Shown one piece after another: positions 1 through 11,792 of a DNA stretch of 64,000 nucleotides; position 1 is the stretch's first letter; each line of letters opens with the position of its first letter. Both the position numbers and the translations under genes were made by a program. Below the pieces are notes generated by a model. That model did not search any database and was not told the DNA's origin. It saw only the letters and a list, made by a program, of their open reading frames with translations. Source of the stretch: Bisporella sp. PMI_857 (lineage: Eukaryota; Ascomycota; Leotiomycetes; Helotiales; Helotiaceae); assembly GCA_021307315.1 (NCBI GenBank), contig JAJSPD010000024.1:186001-250000 (forward strand). The letters run 5' to 3'.

Positions 1-2145
1 CCTCATCACTTTGATTTGGGCGGGTCTTCTTCCTACTCCGTAACCTTCGTTCGTCTACAGAGGAAATCCCTTCGGGTGGTTGACCGATTTTAACCTCGCA
101 TATTTCAGCTGCCGCCACAATCATGTGCAAATCTAATTGCTCTTGACTCTTGAAAGTAAGCCAGCATCTTTGACAATGAGGACTCTTACAGTGGCATCTA
201 TAAATGTGCTCCCTAGATGTTGCAAGAAAGGAAAACATAAGTAAACGAAAATTTTAAGATGATATAAAACACTTACTTCATGCGCCCAATGGTAGTCCAA
301 CATGATAAGGCACAGCTACGGTGAGTATACATAGTATATTTCCGCGGGTTGTGTTTCCGGAAAGGGCAAGCAAATCGAACAACCTTCACACCTGAAGAAA
401 GCGGGGCGCCTGACAAGTTTGGTCTTTTCCTTTGCTCACCAGTATCATCGTCATCTCCTTCATCCCTTTCCTGGCGTTTGTGTTGTATAATTGGAAGTTG
501 GGTACTACAGGAAACAGAAGAACGTGAAGTCATCACAGCATCGCTGCCATCATTAAACACTTGGTTGCCATCCACCAAAGGTTCTTCCCCGTCCCAATTA
601 TCGGTCCGTATAATCTGCTCAAAAATGACCCAAAACTCCTCCATCACCCTGTCCACTAGCTTCCGTCTCATCAAATCCAGAATTGGTGGAGCAAGGTCGT
701 CTTGGTTTCGTTCTCCATCGCCTATAACACTACAAACCCGGTGACATAGGCAACGTCGGCTGCCACTATCAATACTATCATCCGACTCGCTAACATTCGT
801 TTCTGAGATGTTGCTTGAATTATGTGGCTCATTTCCACAGGTATCAGTCACTCCAGATCCAGAGTCACTCGCCGACCCATTCCCATATAGGTCGATGGGA
901 GGATTTATATCCGTCACTAGAGACTTTAATCATTATATCCAACATTGGTATATCTATAACATACTTGAGGGTTGGCCGGCTTGGCGGCACTTCAACTCAA
1001 CCAAATACGCGCCATGCATTTTGTGATGTATAGTTTTCTTGTATTCTGTAAGCTCATTAATATGGTTCTCCTTGACTATGACTGCCTGCTGCTCAAATTC
1101 CTCTCTTTCAGAAACTGGTAAAGTCTGCCAGTTTTCTGTCACAAGCCCTGTGCTTTCTACGAAGGTTAGATTTTGTTCCTCGGTACCCTCACGAATTTGA
1201 TTAACAGATATCACATATGCCGAAGGCGGTCTCTCAGGAGCATCCTCATTCGCTATAGGATTTCCGCTGTATTTTTGGTTCGCTCCGCCTGACCTTCTTG
1301 GATCTGTAGCATTTTTCTGATGTCGATTATCATTTTTAAATGTGGTCCTTTCAGATTGACCGACCCTGTAATGAAACAGATGAATGTCTTCACTTTCGCT
1401 TTTCATATCGATAAGGTTGCTCTGCTCAATTACCTGTTGTTCGTTGCTAGAGCCTATTGAATTGTTCGATTCCTTGCCTATTTGTGTGGTAGGGTTCAAG
1501 GCTAATGAGATTGTATCGTCTAATGCTATAACTGTATTCCTGGGCGATGTGGATGGAATCAAATTCTGAATCCTAAATCTCGAGTCTGTTAATGTTGTTG
1601 ACGTACTACTGTTAGAATGTATCGACTCTATACTGCTTTCTGACTCTCCGGAAGTTGCACTCAGGCTTGATAAGGAGAAAGACGAACGTTCTGAACTTAT
1701 GTGCCTTCGATTCTCGAGTAGGCCATTGAAATCAAAGAGGCTGGTCCGCATGCCTCCATCGACTGAGTAATTTTGGCATGTCGTAAAGGCCCGCATTGCC
1801 GCATTCTCTCGAGCTAATTGATCGGTTTCGTACACGACGTCTGTCCCGTACTCACGGCCAGCGACAAGTACTATACAAGTATAACCCGTGGAACTCTCAT
1901 ACGTCTCATAGAAGGGATCACGCCAGCCTCGGCGGCGGCAAAGAGCTATTTTCTGATTAATTACGTGCCGACGTGAAAGGCTGCACATCTTCTTTTCAAG
2001 GAGATATGAGCTTCAGATCACCTAACGAACATTCAAGGCATATCATATACGGTCCTTCTGTTCTTGGTACTTTATTTCCATTGTCAGGCCTGAGGACTGC
2101 CATGATCGATGGCTCATCAACATTTTGATTGGTGGCCCGCGTCAT
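1..2145 (-). CDS. dsRBD-like / HMG-box / C2H2-type finger protein, 3' end cut by the window
   Basis: Four exons on the minus strand: 2145-2027, 1980-965, 916-277 and 212-1, the last running off the window. The 46-, 48- and 64-bp introns have GT-AG ends and keep the frame. In order the protein shows a segment resembling a dsRNA-binding fold (about residues 58-115: GWRDPFYETY, ARENAAMRAF), a Ser/Thr-rich linker, an HMG box (about 288-356: PERPPSAYV, ENWQTLP, EYKKT), and a fungal C2H2-type finger (about 558-625: CPFRKHNPRKY, HRSCAL, EHIYRCHC, LDLHM). HMG boxes and these fingers bind nucleic acid, so a nuclear regulator is likely; the target is unknown. The ATG at 2145 is the first in the frame, but the frame stays open to about 2190, so an upstream exon is possible. 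The first donor (GTTAGG) is weak; the other two are good. Confidence 0.7.
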
Positions 2146-3349
2146 TTTAGCTTCCACTGGATTAAGTTTGAGTTGTTGTCCATCAGCCAACCTGGGCTGT
2201 TTACCGGTGATTGAGATATGGGCGTGAGCTTGTCACAAACAAAATGAAGAATCCGGCAGGACTATCGGTAGCATACACGAAACTTCAGCCTGGCTCGGAA
2301 TTCCAGTATGAATTCTTCCAAGACTCCCGATATTCCTCTATTTTATTTGATTTAGTCTGAACCTCGACTGCAGAAGCACGAGACACTGGAGATAGTGAAC
2401 CGTAAATTTGAGCTTGCAGATTGAATTCTTCATAAGGCAACATGATTTTCTCAGATATTTGCCGTTGCGGTGCACGGAAGGCGACCAATCAAGCATGTGC
2501 GTTGATGACGGGATGCGGAATTCGCAACTGCGCATAACTTCAGCTGGTCACGTGTCGCAACTATGTTCTGCAACCTGTTTTATGGAAGACAGCTCTGTGA
2601 GTATTGCCTGGTGTTGCTGTTAGCCAAGATGACAAAATTATCTTCTTTGAAGCTGACTCGATGCTAACATGGCCCTCTATCATTTGGAGATTGAGCTCAT
2701 TCATCTTCATTTAAGAGACAGCATTGAACAATAAAACAAACACAACCAGGAAGATATAATGATTGGCAAATGGGTAATGATCGTTAAATATCTGCGTCCT
2801 GAGTCATATCAAAACAACACCTGTGCAAACGATGGTGGGTATTGTCTGTCTCAAGTCCGTCTTGCCCGACTCTAATGATTCAATTTCCAAACTCCAATCT
2901 CCATGTCCTTTCACAATCTCCTCCGATACCTTCCCAAATGCCCAATTCTAGAACTCCATGTAAATGATTGTGCGCCTCGTGATATCCGTGTTCCAACTCC
3001 GTAAAAATGATTGTGCGTGCGCCGTCTATTGCCTACAAATGTGTGTACCATCTCGATGTCATCGGTCCTGCAATTCCATCTCTCGCCCAAACTCTCTACT
3101 CAGTATTTAGAAGTTGCGCCTTTCCATAGAGTCCTCGAGTCTGTGGTCCTCAACCTGGAATCTGCGTTGCGCAAACCAAGCATAAGCTCCTTCCCTGCTG
3201 CTGACTCTGCGTGGTTTCTTGGTGCTTGCCTCACGCGGCCTATCATGAAGTGTTAGCATACTGTCGATGCTCCTATAATCACGGCAAAGATATCTGTTAA
3301 ACCCGAAAATCCTAAGAAAAAATGTAAGAGTAAGGTGTAACCAAGAAAC
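2146..3349. other. Intergenic, possible 5' region of the HMG gene
   Basis: I see no convincing gene. An open stretch at about 2488-2285 on the minus strand lies just upstream of the HMG gene and could be an extra 5' exon, but no clear splice pair joins it. Nothing else is recognisable. Confidence 0.4.
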
Positions 3350-3673
3350 CTACAAGGCGGGAAGGTCTTTCTCTAGCGCGAATCGCACTTTGCGCCCATT
3401 GGCACTATTAGAGACTATGGTCTTGTCATTGGTGTCGTATTTGCCGTTTACGATGTCGTAGAAAGCGAGATCTTCTTGTCGCGGTGCGACTGCCTCGTAG
3501 GCAGAGTCGGATGACGCGACTGAACTGTATGAGCCAGATGAGTCGGAACGATTGGCACGAGTACTGCTGGTAAATGGCGACGTGGTGTATTGGTAGCTCA
3601 TCTTGATGTCGCTATACTCGTCCTCACTCGCAGGCAACTTGGAGTATTTGTGGGAAGAGAAGAAAGAAGCCAT
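3350..3673 (-). CDS. Small Ser/Thr/Tyr-rich protein of unknown function
   Basis: A single exon of 107 residues from a true ATG (CAT at 3671-3673 on the plus strand). Composition is biased to Ser, Asp, Tyr and Thr, with runs such as SDSSGSYSSVASSDSAYEAV. No signal peptide, membrane segment or known domain is visible, so it is probably a disordered intracellular protein. The C-terminus is short and charged (ALEKDLPAL). It stands alone, with about 1.2 kb or more of non-coding sequence on both sides. I do not recognise the family. It could be a terminal exon of a longer gene, but the ATG start and the biased, coding-like composition favour a small gene. Confidence 0.5.
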   Translation of the reverse strand: MASFFSSHKYSKLPASEDEYSDIKMSYQYTTSPFTSSTRANRSDSSGSYSSVASSDSAYEAVAPRQEDLAFYDIVNGKYDTNDKTIVSNSANGRKVRFALEKDLPAL

Positions 3674-5188
3674 TGTATAAGATTATAATTGATGTCTGTA
3701 TGAATCAATCTCTGTCCAAGAAAATGGCAGGTGTTTGCTGAATATGTGCTGCTCCAAGGAAAACTTACTTGTAGATAGTATTGTAAGTCCTGGGATGTAG
3801 TATGTAACTGATAGTGTTTATCCAGGTGTATCCTGAGGATGATAGGAGTGCGTGGTGGGAGGAATCTGGAGTTGGAGCTGCATCTTCGACTTATATATCG
3901 AGGGACTAAGGGATCAGCGGTCTGATTACGTCGCTGAGGATTATCGTTAGGGTTGCTTGTATTCTGTTGACGACAGGCAAGTTGAGTAAGTCTCAGGAGT
4001 TGTTCAGGAGTGAGGATGCTTCCTCTGTGATGGTTGATTCCTACGATTGAGGTTACAACGAATGGTGGATGCGGCTCCGGCGCGTTGATTGGCTCGGATG
4101 CACCGCCTCAGATCCTTGTGGCTGGTGCATCTTAGGCCAACCACATTCCGTTTGAGCCTCACAATCTCACAACTACATAGTTGCCAATACGCCCTTCAAT
4201 TGTCCAACAAGGGAATCTCCTGATGGATTGATCGACTGTATTGTCTGAGGTATATGAAGCTCAGAAAATATGCTAGAATAGGGAGAGTCATCAGATATTA
4301 CGTATAGAAAGGCTCTCCCGCTTGTCATCATGCCTGTTTGACGGAAATATGCGTCTTGCACGATTTTGGGATGCCAACCTTGAGGGCCGAGAAGGTCTCC
4401 TTGGATGGCCTGGTAGGTTTTATTGATCCTTCAAATTTTACCGTCGATCCAAGACATTGCCAGAGTTTCAGCATCATGACCTTACCCACGCATCTCTTCC
4501 TAAAGGAAAGCTGTTTGGAATTGTAGTCAATTTCGTCATATTCCGCTCACAAATTTTGCGTAATAACCTTGTGTAAATGTGACATGAACTAAACTATTGG
4601 TCGATATTGCGTTACCGTCAAAAGTTGACCGAAGGGGGAGACGAGACGGTCACCGTATGCGATCCATCGTCCTCGCTGCTGCGGAGATTAGTCGGCCACC
4701 GCTTTGTCTTTCGAAATGTAAATGTATAGGATAGCTTGCATATCCATTCCTTCAGAAAGCATCTGAATAGATGGTAGCACCCTCGATGCTTTCCTTCGGC
4801 AAGATCAGAATAGATGCTGTCACTACAGTCTTAGTCACCTCATCTATCAATACGATATCTAAGTGGATGATATCCATCACAATGCGGTATTTTACCTTAC
4901 ACATTGTCTTGGATTCCTTTGTTAGTCATGTTTGCATCGATTATTTTGATAATTGACCAACTTCGTTCCAATGAAGCTTCTCGCTTAGATCCATCGATCC
5001 TTTTCATTCCCAAATAGTCACCACGTGCCCTATAATAGGAAGAAAGTTGCCATCCTCATGATGCAATTGATCCCATCAGGCACATTTCGCTCGTCTTTCA
5101 TCTCATATATATTAAACAAGCACAGCCCCTCGGAAACTCTGCAGTTTAACAGACTCGAACAATTCTGAAGCAAGCTTCACATTTACAC
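3674..5188. other. Intergenic
   Basis: No gene could be supported. Pyrimidine-rich and AT-rich sequence with short random open frames. A TATA-like stretch at 5105-5114 lies about 75 bp before the small secreted-peptide ORF and may be its promoter. Confidence 0.4.
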
Positions 5189-5365
5189 ATGCAATCCTTT
5201 TGTCGCAGCTCGACGCTGAACATCATATTGTTTACATTACTATTTGTTACCACCACTACCGCCGCATTAATAAGCATCCATCCGCTTGCGGTTCGGAGAC
5301 CCGAGGTTTATGAACTGTTCTACGACGAACCTCGTCCCACCTATTCCCTGCCGCGTTCGCGCTAA
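5189..5365 (+). CDS. Putative small secreted peptide (58 aa)
   Basis: ATG at 5189, stop TAA at 5363-5365. The N-terminus has the shape of a signal peptide: a short polar start (MQSFCRSST), a hydrophobic core NIILFTLLFV and a small-residue Thr/Ala region (TTTTAA) suited to signal peptidase. The mature part is about 32 residues, rich in Arg, Pro and Tyr, with a possible dibasic site (VRRPE). A good intron (GTAACT at 5379 to TTGTAG at 5432, 54 bp) lies just after the stop and is followed by 53 more open codons (5433-5594) that are in frame with a different reading of the first exon. The gene may therefore be longer, frameshifted, or carry a 3'-UTR intron. Family unknown; role as a secreted peptide or effector is inference. 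Confidence 0.4.
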   Translation: MQSFCRSSTLNIILFTLLFVTTTTAALISIHPLAVRRPEVYELFYDEPRPTYSLPRSR

Positions 5366-5594
5366 CTCCCCTCAAGAGGTAACTGCCCCCTACACTTTCA
5401 TTGTGACTTCACATGACTTATTTAAATTGTAGTCTCTTCGAGTATATAGACACTATCAAATAATCCCGGCAGCCAAACCAGCGGAGACCGTTTATCCTAC
5501 AACGACTGCTATTGCCAACCTTCTTGCCAAACATCTACCACTACCAACTCCTTCAGCCAGGGACTATAAAGACCAACCTACTTTCAACGCTTAG

Positions 5595-6307
5595 GAGCAG
5601 CTCAGCAGTCTATCTGTTGATTAGATAAGACATTTCCCAATACTTCCCGCTTTAATAAATATACTACACCCAGGGTCCAGAAGCCGGAATTTCTCAAACT
5701 CCATATCACGCAGCTTGCTGTTGACATTGATTTTCCACCAGCTTTTCCGTAATCGCCACTCAGTGCTAGTGATATAAACTTCTCAATTCTCAACGGCAAA
5801 TTTAGAGTATTGCAAACAATCATATACAATATAGCAGGACTTGCAAAATCGGCAATTTTCAAATTCAGCCGCGACAGAAATATCACACGGAGATCCAAAT
5901 TGGCCACACACACATAGGCTTTGATAGTCACGCGTGCATAGATCTATAATCGCTAGACACGACAGTTTCAGCAACAGCTCAATCAGTCTTTGGCAGATCA
6001 CACTTCATCACAACCCATAATCAAAAACTACTTGGAGCCGCAGACAGCACCCACAACGAATCTCGGAGAGAATCGTCTTTGTTTGATACCTTATAATCAA
6101 CACCAATCACTCCACTCAAAGTCTTCGATAGACATACGCTTCCTCTCCTGGGGACCCTACAACCACGAAGCTGTTGACAGCAACGACCAGTTGACGTACC
6201 AATCTTCGATAGATTGCCACCTTACGAGAGTAGACATATATAATCACCACATATAAGTCTGTTGACAGCAATCTTTGATAGATTTACGACGGATCTAATC
6301 GCATAAC
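5595..6307. other. Intergenic
   Basis: No gene supported. Open frames on both strands here look like chance. Short direct repeats built on GTTGACAGCAA and TCTTCGATAGA occur between 6130 and 6290. Confidence 0.3.
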
Positions 6308-6730
6308 ATGGCGCGGTTTAACCGGCCAGCTCCAGACATGGAGGCTCTATTATCACGGGACATCGCCCTTGGCGGCGCACCCCCGAATCGTAATCCGTTC
6401 CGGCGCGTCGGGAGCGGACTCAAGACGCTGCAGGCGAGGGCACAATATGTGGTATTGAGGGCCATGTACGTTTCCTAGATCGGTACGCTCCTCTTTTCAC
6501 GTTTTATCCAGGAGAGGACGTTCGGAGCATGCGGGCTAACGGGAAACGACAGAACCGCGGGAGTTAATGGTATACTAGTCATGAAGGGGTACTAAGGTTT
6601 TTTTTGGGTCAGCTACAGCGTTTTGGAGAGGATAGATTTGCAGGCGGCCATGCTCGACGCTGGGGAAGGTCGCACGGTTCTGGAGCAGGGAGTCCTGGGG
6701 GTGTCAAAAGCCGGCGAGATCTGGATCTGA
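6308..6730 (+). CDS. Small two-exon protein of unknown function (89 aa)
   Basis: Exon 1 is 6308-6465 from ATG; exon 2 is 6619-6730, ending in TGA. The 153-bp intron starts GTACGT and ends CTACAG. Joining gives ...QYVVLRA-I-VLERIDLQAAMLDAGEG..., a continuous, balanced sequence with no stop. The first half is basic and proline-rich (NRNPFRRVGSG); the second half looks helical. An alternative acceptor at about 6552 gives a shorter product ending LVMKGY. No signal peptide or domain is evident; the basic N-terminus could suit a small mitochondrial or nuclear protein, but that is a guess. The two halves share composition unlike the flanking DNA, which is the main support. Confidence 0.45.
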
Positions 6731-6834
6731 CTAACTGTTTGACTGACTGGCACAGTCCCAGGTTTCCTACCCATCTCACATAACACTATTGTCTTTCGTT
6801 TTTACATATAGACTGTATCACCATCAGGAAGGAC

Positions 6835-7464
6835 ATGGAGGTCCGGGGGACTAACGAATGTTACGAATCTCCTTTTGCATGTATAGCTAACTCAGGTCAT
6901 ATTCTCTTTTCCCCCAAGGATCAGGCGACGGTGGGGACTTGTACACAGTTTCCGTTATATCATAGTATGGCGGCGGTGTGGGCGGGGCCCGGAAGCGGGA
7001 GTCTCGGAGGGGTGCATGCAGGGTTGGTGCTGGGAATGATGGATGGGAAAGGGGACGCAGAGACGGCAATGGATTTGAGATCTTCTTTCAACAAGGGATC
7101 CGAGACCATGACCTCACACACTCATTTGTATATACTTAACGACGGAATGAATCTCATACTCAGTACTCCGTTAGAAATGTCATTTCTAACCTTCTCCTGT
7201 CCAGCCCTCAAAAGCCTTCATGTTCTTGTCTCTATTGATCGAGTCTTGAGAAGGGATCTAAGCAGGCATTTATATTTCTTGGACAAGAATTCCTTGCAAG
7301 AGGAAATCTCCATACCTTATTCACGATTTATACCGCTGTCGACTCTCCATATTTTCAATTCTCCGTTCTTTCTTTCTACGTACGGAGTACGCTCCTCCAC
7401 CCACAAAACTGAACCGTTGTGCCTAAACAGCACATACAAAATGCGTTCGAAGGTCGTAAGATGA
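6835..7464 (+). CDS. Weak open reading frame, 209 aa
   Basis: An uninterrupted frame from ATG to TGA. The first 85 residues are Gly/Ala-rich (AAVWAGPGSGSLGGVHAG) and look more coding-like than the remainder, which is hydrophobic and biased in a way typical of non-coding pyrimidine-rich DNA. No domain is recognised. An intron acceptor-like TACATATAG precedes it at about 6810, so the first part might be a terminal exon of the small gene just upstream. Treat as tentative. Confidence 0.2.
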   Translation: MEVRGTNECYESPFACIANSGHILFSPKDQATVGTCTQFPLYHSMAAVWAGPGSGSLGGVHAGLVLGMMDGKGDAETAMDLRSSFNKGSETMTSHTHLYILNDGMNLILSTPLEMSFLTFSCPALKSLHVLVSIDRVLRRDLSRHLYFLDKNSLQEEISIPYSRFIPLSTLHIFNSPFFLSTYGVRSSTHKTEPLCLNSTYKMRSKVVR

Positions 7465-9907
7465 CTCCCCTCAAGTTCCTTTGCATCGTTTGAGTTTTTT
7501 TTGTTTTTGGATGAATTTGTGAGAGGAGGGGGATTTTAATCTTCTTCAACAGTTTACAGTCTCGACGACCGATTGCGCCGCCGAGCCGGCTTTCCTGGCA
7601 GCTACCGGACGCGTCTTGTTCGCGGCGGCTTGATATCGCTCTCTGAGCCACCAGCAGATGGGAAATTTGGCTTGTGGAAATGGCATCTGAGCGCTCCATA
7701 ATGGGCCGATAATATGGCACACGGTCTATCATCCTGTCAGAACGAAAACAAATCGAAAACACAAAAAGTGCCACGGTGCGGACGTTTCAAAATATAAGGA
7801 GTCATAGGATATGGATGAAGTCTTCAATATTCCAAGAAATGGCTGAATGCCCAGTCGCGGGACGAGCAGCGCCATGATGGCCAAACAGCTTGGTAAAGCT
7901 TAACCCAACGAATTGCACCGGCAGTCGCAGCTTGGAAACATCATCAACTTTGATGAACGTGGTCAATTGTCAGTCAATTCAAAAACTCGTCTGCGACAGG
8001 AAGAAGGGCTACGCATCAAAATGAGAGGTATGTCAGAGCGTTAGAAGAGTGAAGAATTCTGCCTCCCTCTTTCCTCCCCAGCGGCTAGGCTGTTTTTCTT
8101 GGCCATTCATGGTTCATTGATGGTCGGGTAATTCAGGGTGATCAGCCAGGATGAGTTCGAAAATGTTTTCTTACGAGTCATAGATATCGATCATATCACT
8201 TGGCATGTTTGTCAAAAGTGGTCTCGGCCCTGGAAGTCATGGGTTGAGAAACTTCCCGCAAGAAGGCTAAGCAAAAGGTCTCTGTGCGTCACGGCGAAGG
8301 TCGGGAAATTTAGCGACCTGGGATGATGGAGACGAACTCGTTCCGTTTCGTTTTCGTGTTTGTCCAATTTCCTATAGGGCTTTTGAGGCTTTTTCTTTGG
8401 AACATTCGATGGAAGCTTAATTCTTGCGTTTTCCAGCACAAGATGCTTCTCTTCGGATCTTATGCTGTTCTCGGGTAACTAGTATGCACGATGGTGACTG
8501 GAAAACGCCGCTATGTTGCATGCAATCACTGGAGATTGGGCGCCATAAAGCCACCCTACACGTGGGTTGCTGCTCTGCACGACAATCACAGTAACTACAA
8601 TACAATATAGTTCTGATACTGGTGATATCGGAACCACCATAAAGTTTTTTTTTGGCAGGGCACAACGCACACCGGAATTCATAGGAATCTTCACTCTGCG
8701 AGCTGACGGGTGCAGCCTTCGACATTCAATAGATGCGGCAGCGTTATTGCATCGATACCCTGGCAATCTATATTGATGAGAGCGATATTGACCGAAAACC
8801 TTGAGTTTGCAAATAAACGAGCGGTTGAGACTGGGAAGGAGAAAACACACATTTCCCCCTCGTGTCGCGGCATCACAAAGCTCAAGCGGACGCGAATTTC
8901 AGTGTTCCAAATGTCCATGTTTAGGGTAGCAATTCAGGTTGTCCCACAGTGCAGTGGCTAGACCACAGGGCATCCGCTATGTTATCCTGTGCACCAGAAC
9001 CATCTTTCTCTGACACCTGGGCAAGGCTTGTCATTGTCGTCCACACACAAGCGTAACAAGCAACGTCTAGACGGTTGAAACTCGCAATTATTTTTAACGC
9101 TTGGACGTCACCCTCGACACGACTTCCCGACAAAGAAAGGAAAAAAATCAAATAATAACAAATCATCACGAAACGATAATCGAATGACGAATTTGAAAAA
9201 AAAGGGCGTCGGTCGCTTTAGCCCATGTTGGTGGCTTACGGACTTATCTGCGGGGAAGGCTTGGCTGTACTCTTTTCTCTCCCGCTTCCTACCGTGACAA
9301 GCAAGGCCTGTAAATGGCCCTACAATTCTACCCGCTGAGGAGAGAGCTCACTACCCCCAAATTCTCACCAAAACCTCAGATCTTGGAAGCTCTTTTCAAT
9401 TTCAACTATGCGCAATTCTCGTACGAGTCCAAGAAAATGTATCAAGCAACAAGATTTATTGCCATGACGTTGGCAAAAAAGCTTCACGCCGCCATTTGCT
9501 TGGAAAAGGCGTTGCCCAGCGAGAACAAGCTGACATGGCTGACTTGCTCGGGGATTTGTCCGCCTTGGCCACTCAAACTTCATCTCCAGCTTCTTGGCCT
9601 CCTTGGCTGTGCGACTCGTGAACTGTAATTTTGCATTCTAATGGGTCAACAACTGTTCCCCAGCTCGGGGTCCCTGCCGCGTGAAGCTCGAGTGCGACGA
9701 TGATTGACACCAGCAAGAAACAAATGACACCCACCCCCCAGGCATGCGAGCTAGTTCCTTCTCCGGACCCCAGAAAAACTACAAATACTCCCTTTGGTTC
9801 CTCCTCCCCAGATCTGTTCGATTCCCAAAAGCATTGCGAGGTCGCCGTCTATCCCCTCAATTTTCTAAGACCACTTTCATCTTGGGTGCCTTCTGACATA
9901 AATCAAT
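7465..9907. other. Intergenic, no recognisable gene
   Basis: About 2.4 kb with several overlapping short frames on both strands, none with a recognisable motif, splice logic or biased composition. The last few hundred bases (9650-9907) are pyrimidine-rich and are probably the promoter and 5' leader of the JEN-type transporter. Confidence 0.4.
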
Positions 9908-11638
9908 ATGGCGACTACTACAGGCAACGAGCCGGCAGATCCTATAGCCAAGGGAATACTGCCGACCGCGAAACAAAGTCTCAAAGACCTGTTCATCTGG
10001 AAGCAAAGAGTCCTTGTGACAAGCGACACTGGCGAAGAACATACCGAATGGCAAAGCCCAGCTCCTCTGAAGAACCCAATTAGTCTTTTGGCTCAATTGA
10101 GCCTTCGCGACGTAAGTATTTTTATTTCCCCTTAAGGACTCATGTGAAACCGGACGCTAGAGTCTCGTGATTTACACCAATATGAGCTGACATTGATACA
10201 GTGGAGTTTCTTTCTTTGCGGCTTCCTGGCTTGGACAGCAGACGCATTTGATTTCCACGCTCTATCTATCCAAACAACCAAAATCGCAAAGTACTATCAC
10301 AAAAGTAACACTGATATCACCACTGCCATTACACTGACACTCCTCCTTCGCTCAGTTGGTGCCGCTTTCTTTGGTCTCGCAGGAGATCGGTTCGGACGCA
10401 AATGGCCCATGGTCGTCAATATGGTGATCCTGGGTCTTCTTCAGATCGCCACAATCTACAGCAAAACATTCCAGCAGTTTTTGGCTGTCAGAAGTTTGTT
10501 TGGTTTGTTCATGGGTGGTGTCTACGGAAACGCCATTGCAATGGCGCTGGAGCACTGCCCAGTCAATGCCAGAGGATTAATGTCCGGTATCTTGCAACAA
10601 GGTTACTCATTCGGCTACGTATTGGCCGCTTGTGCTAACCTGGGGGTTGGTGGAAGCACTGAATCCTGGAAGGTGAGTTCTGTCTCTATTTTTATCATCG
10701 AGGGAGGCTGACAATCAAATCAAAGACAGTATTCTGGGCTGGAGCAGGTATCTCTATCGGCATTGGCGCTCTTCGTATTTGCTTCCCAGAGTCCAAGCAG
10801 TTCCTCGAGGCCAAGAAAGCCGGGCACAAGGATATTTCTGCTAGTGATTTCTGGCGCGAGACAAGGCTTATGCTTAAAGAGCAGTGGAAACTTGTCGTCT
10901 ACTGCATTATCTTGATGACATGGTTCAACTTCTACAGGTTTGTAAAACCCATCTCTCTGTCACCAATATCTAACATGAAGCAGTCACACTTCCCAAGACT
11001 CTTACACAACCTTTATGAAGGAAGCCAAAGGACTGTCGAACGCCCCCGCAACCCGCGCATCTATCTGGATGAAAGTTGGCGCCTGCGTCGGTGGTACAAT
11101 CATTGGATATACGTCCCAATGGGTCGGTCGTCGCCGTGCTATTATCGGCTCAGCATTCATGTCCGGCCTTCTAATTGCAGCCTGGATCCTCCCCTCTGGC
11201 GAGCACGCTCTTTCCGCCACCGGTTTCCTCATGCAATTCTTCGTCCAGGGCGCCTGGGGTGTCATTCCCATCCATCTCAACGAGCTTTCCCCTGTCGCCT
11301 ATCGTTCCACCTTCCCAGGTCTCACCTACCAGATCGGAAACATGATTTCTAGCCCTAGCGCACAGATCGTGAATGCGTTGGCTGAGAAGATTTTTGTCAA
11401 AGATGAGGGTGGGCCACATGTCAAGGCTTATGGCCCAGTTATGGGTATTGCCACGGCGATTATTGCATTGGGTATCATGGTTACCGCTGCATTGGGGCCA
11501 GAGAGAAGAGGTAGGCACTTCGAGAGGGCGTTACCAGCTGGCGCAAACTTGAATATGATTCCACAGAAGGAGGTGGACATCGAGCGCGCGGAAGAGGTTG
11601 AACGCGCGTCTGGATCTGTGCACCGTGAGAAGATCTGA
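9908..11638 (+). CDS. JEN1: JEN-family carboxylate:proton symporter (MFS)
   Basis: Four exons: 9908-10111, 10202-10672, 10726-10937 and 10984-11638, giving 513 residues; all introns are GT-AG and in frame. After a cytosolic N-terminus of about 68 residues, 10-12 hydrophobic helices follow with the MFS loop motif GDRFGRKWP between helices 2 and 3. The decisive evidence is the JEN signature N-x-x-[ST]-H-x-[ST]-Q-D-x-x-x-T, present as NFYSHTSQDSYTT at about 293-305 and formed across the third intron. Known members are plasma-membrane symporters of lactate, pyruvate, acetate or dicarboxylates and are typically repressed by glucose; regulation here is not visible. It lies about 3 kb from the ring-cleavage neighbourhood and could move its acid substrates or products. 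Very likely functional. Confidence 0.9.
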
Positions 11639-11757
11639 ACGATGGCCGGCTGGTTCTGGTTTATATGACAGAGAAGAGATATGTGTTAAGCAATATTACA
11701 AATTACTCATACTGTCGTATTTTCTTGGTTGTTCTTGTTTACGTCTAGCTACGTGAT

Positions 11758-11792
11758 TGTTGCACATCGCATGTCTCAGTGATAGGCATTTC
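11758..11792 (+). repeat. Stray copy of the ~62-bp tandem repeat unit found at 27.1-27.4 kb
   Basis: The core GTTGCACATCG followed by TGTCTC and GATAGGCAT matches the conserved block of the five-unit array about 15 kb away. The block starts about 120 bp downstream of the JEN-type transporter stop codon. It is a single copy without a preceding strong T-run. Confidence 0.65.

Noticed and set aside
5602..5931. 109-codon minus-strand frame
   Set aside because: No domain, no splice context and low-quality composition; treated as chance.
7376..7774. 132-codon minus-strand frame
   Set aside because: No motif; overlaps pyrimidine-rich leader-like DNA and another weak frame.
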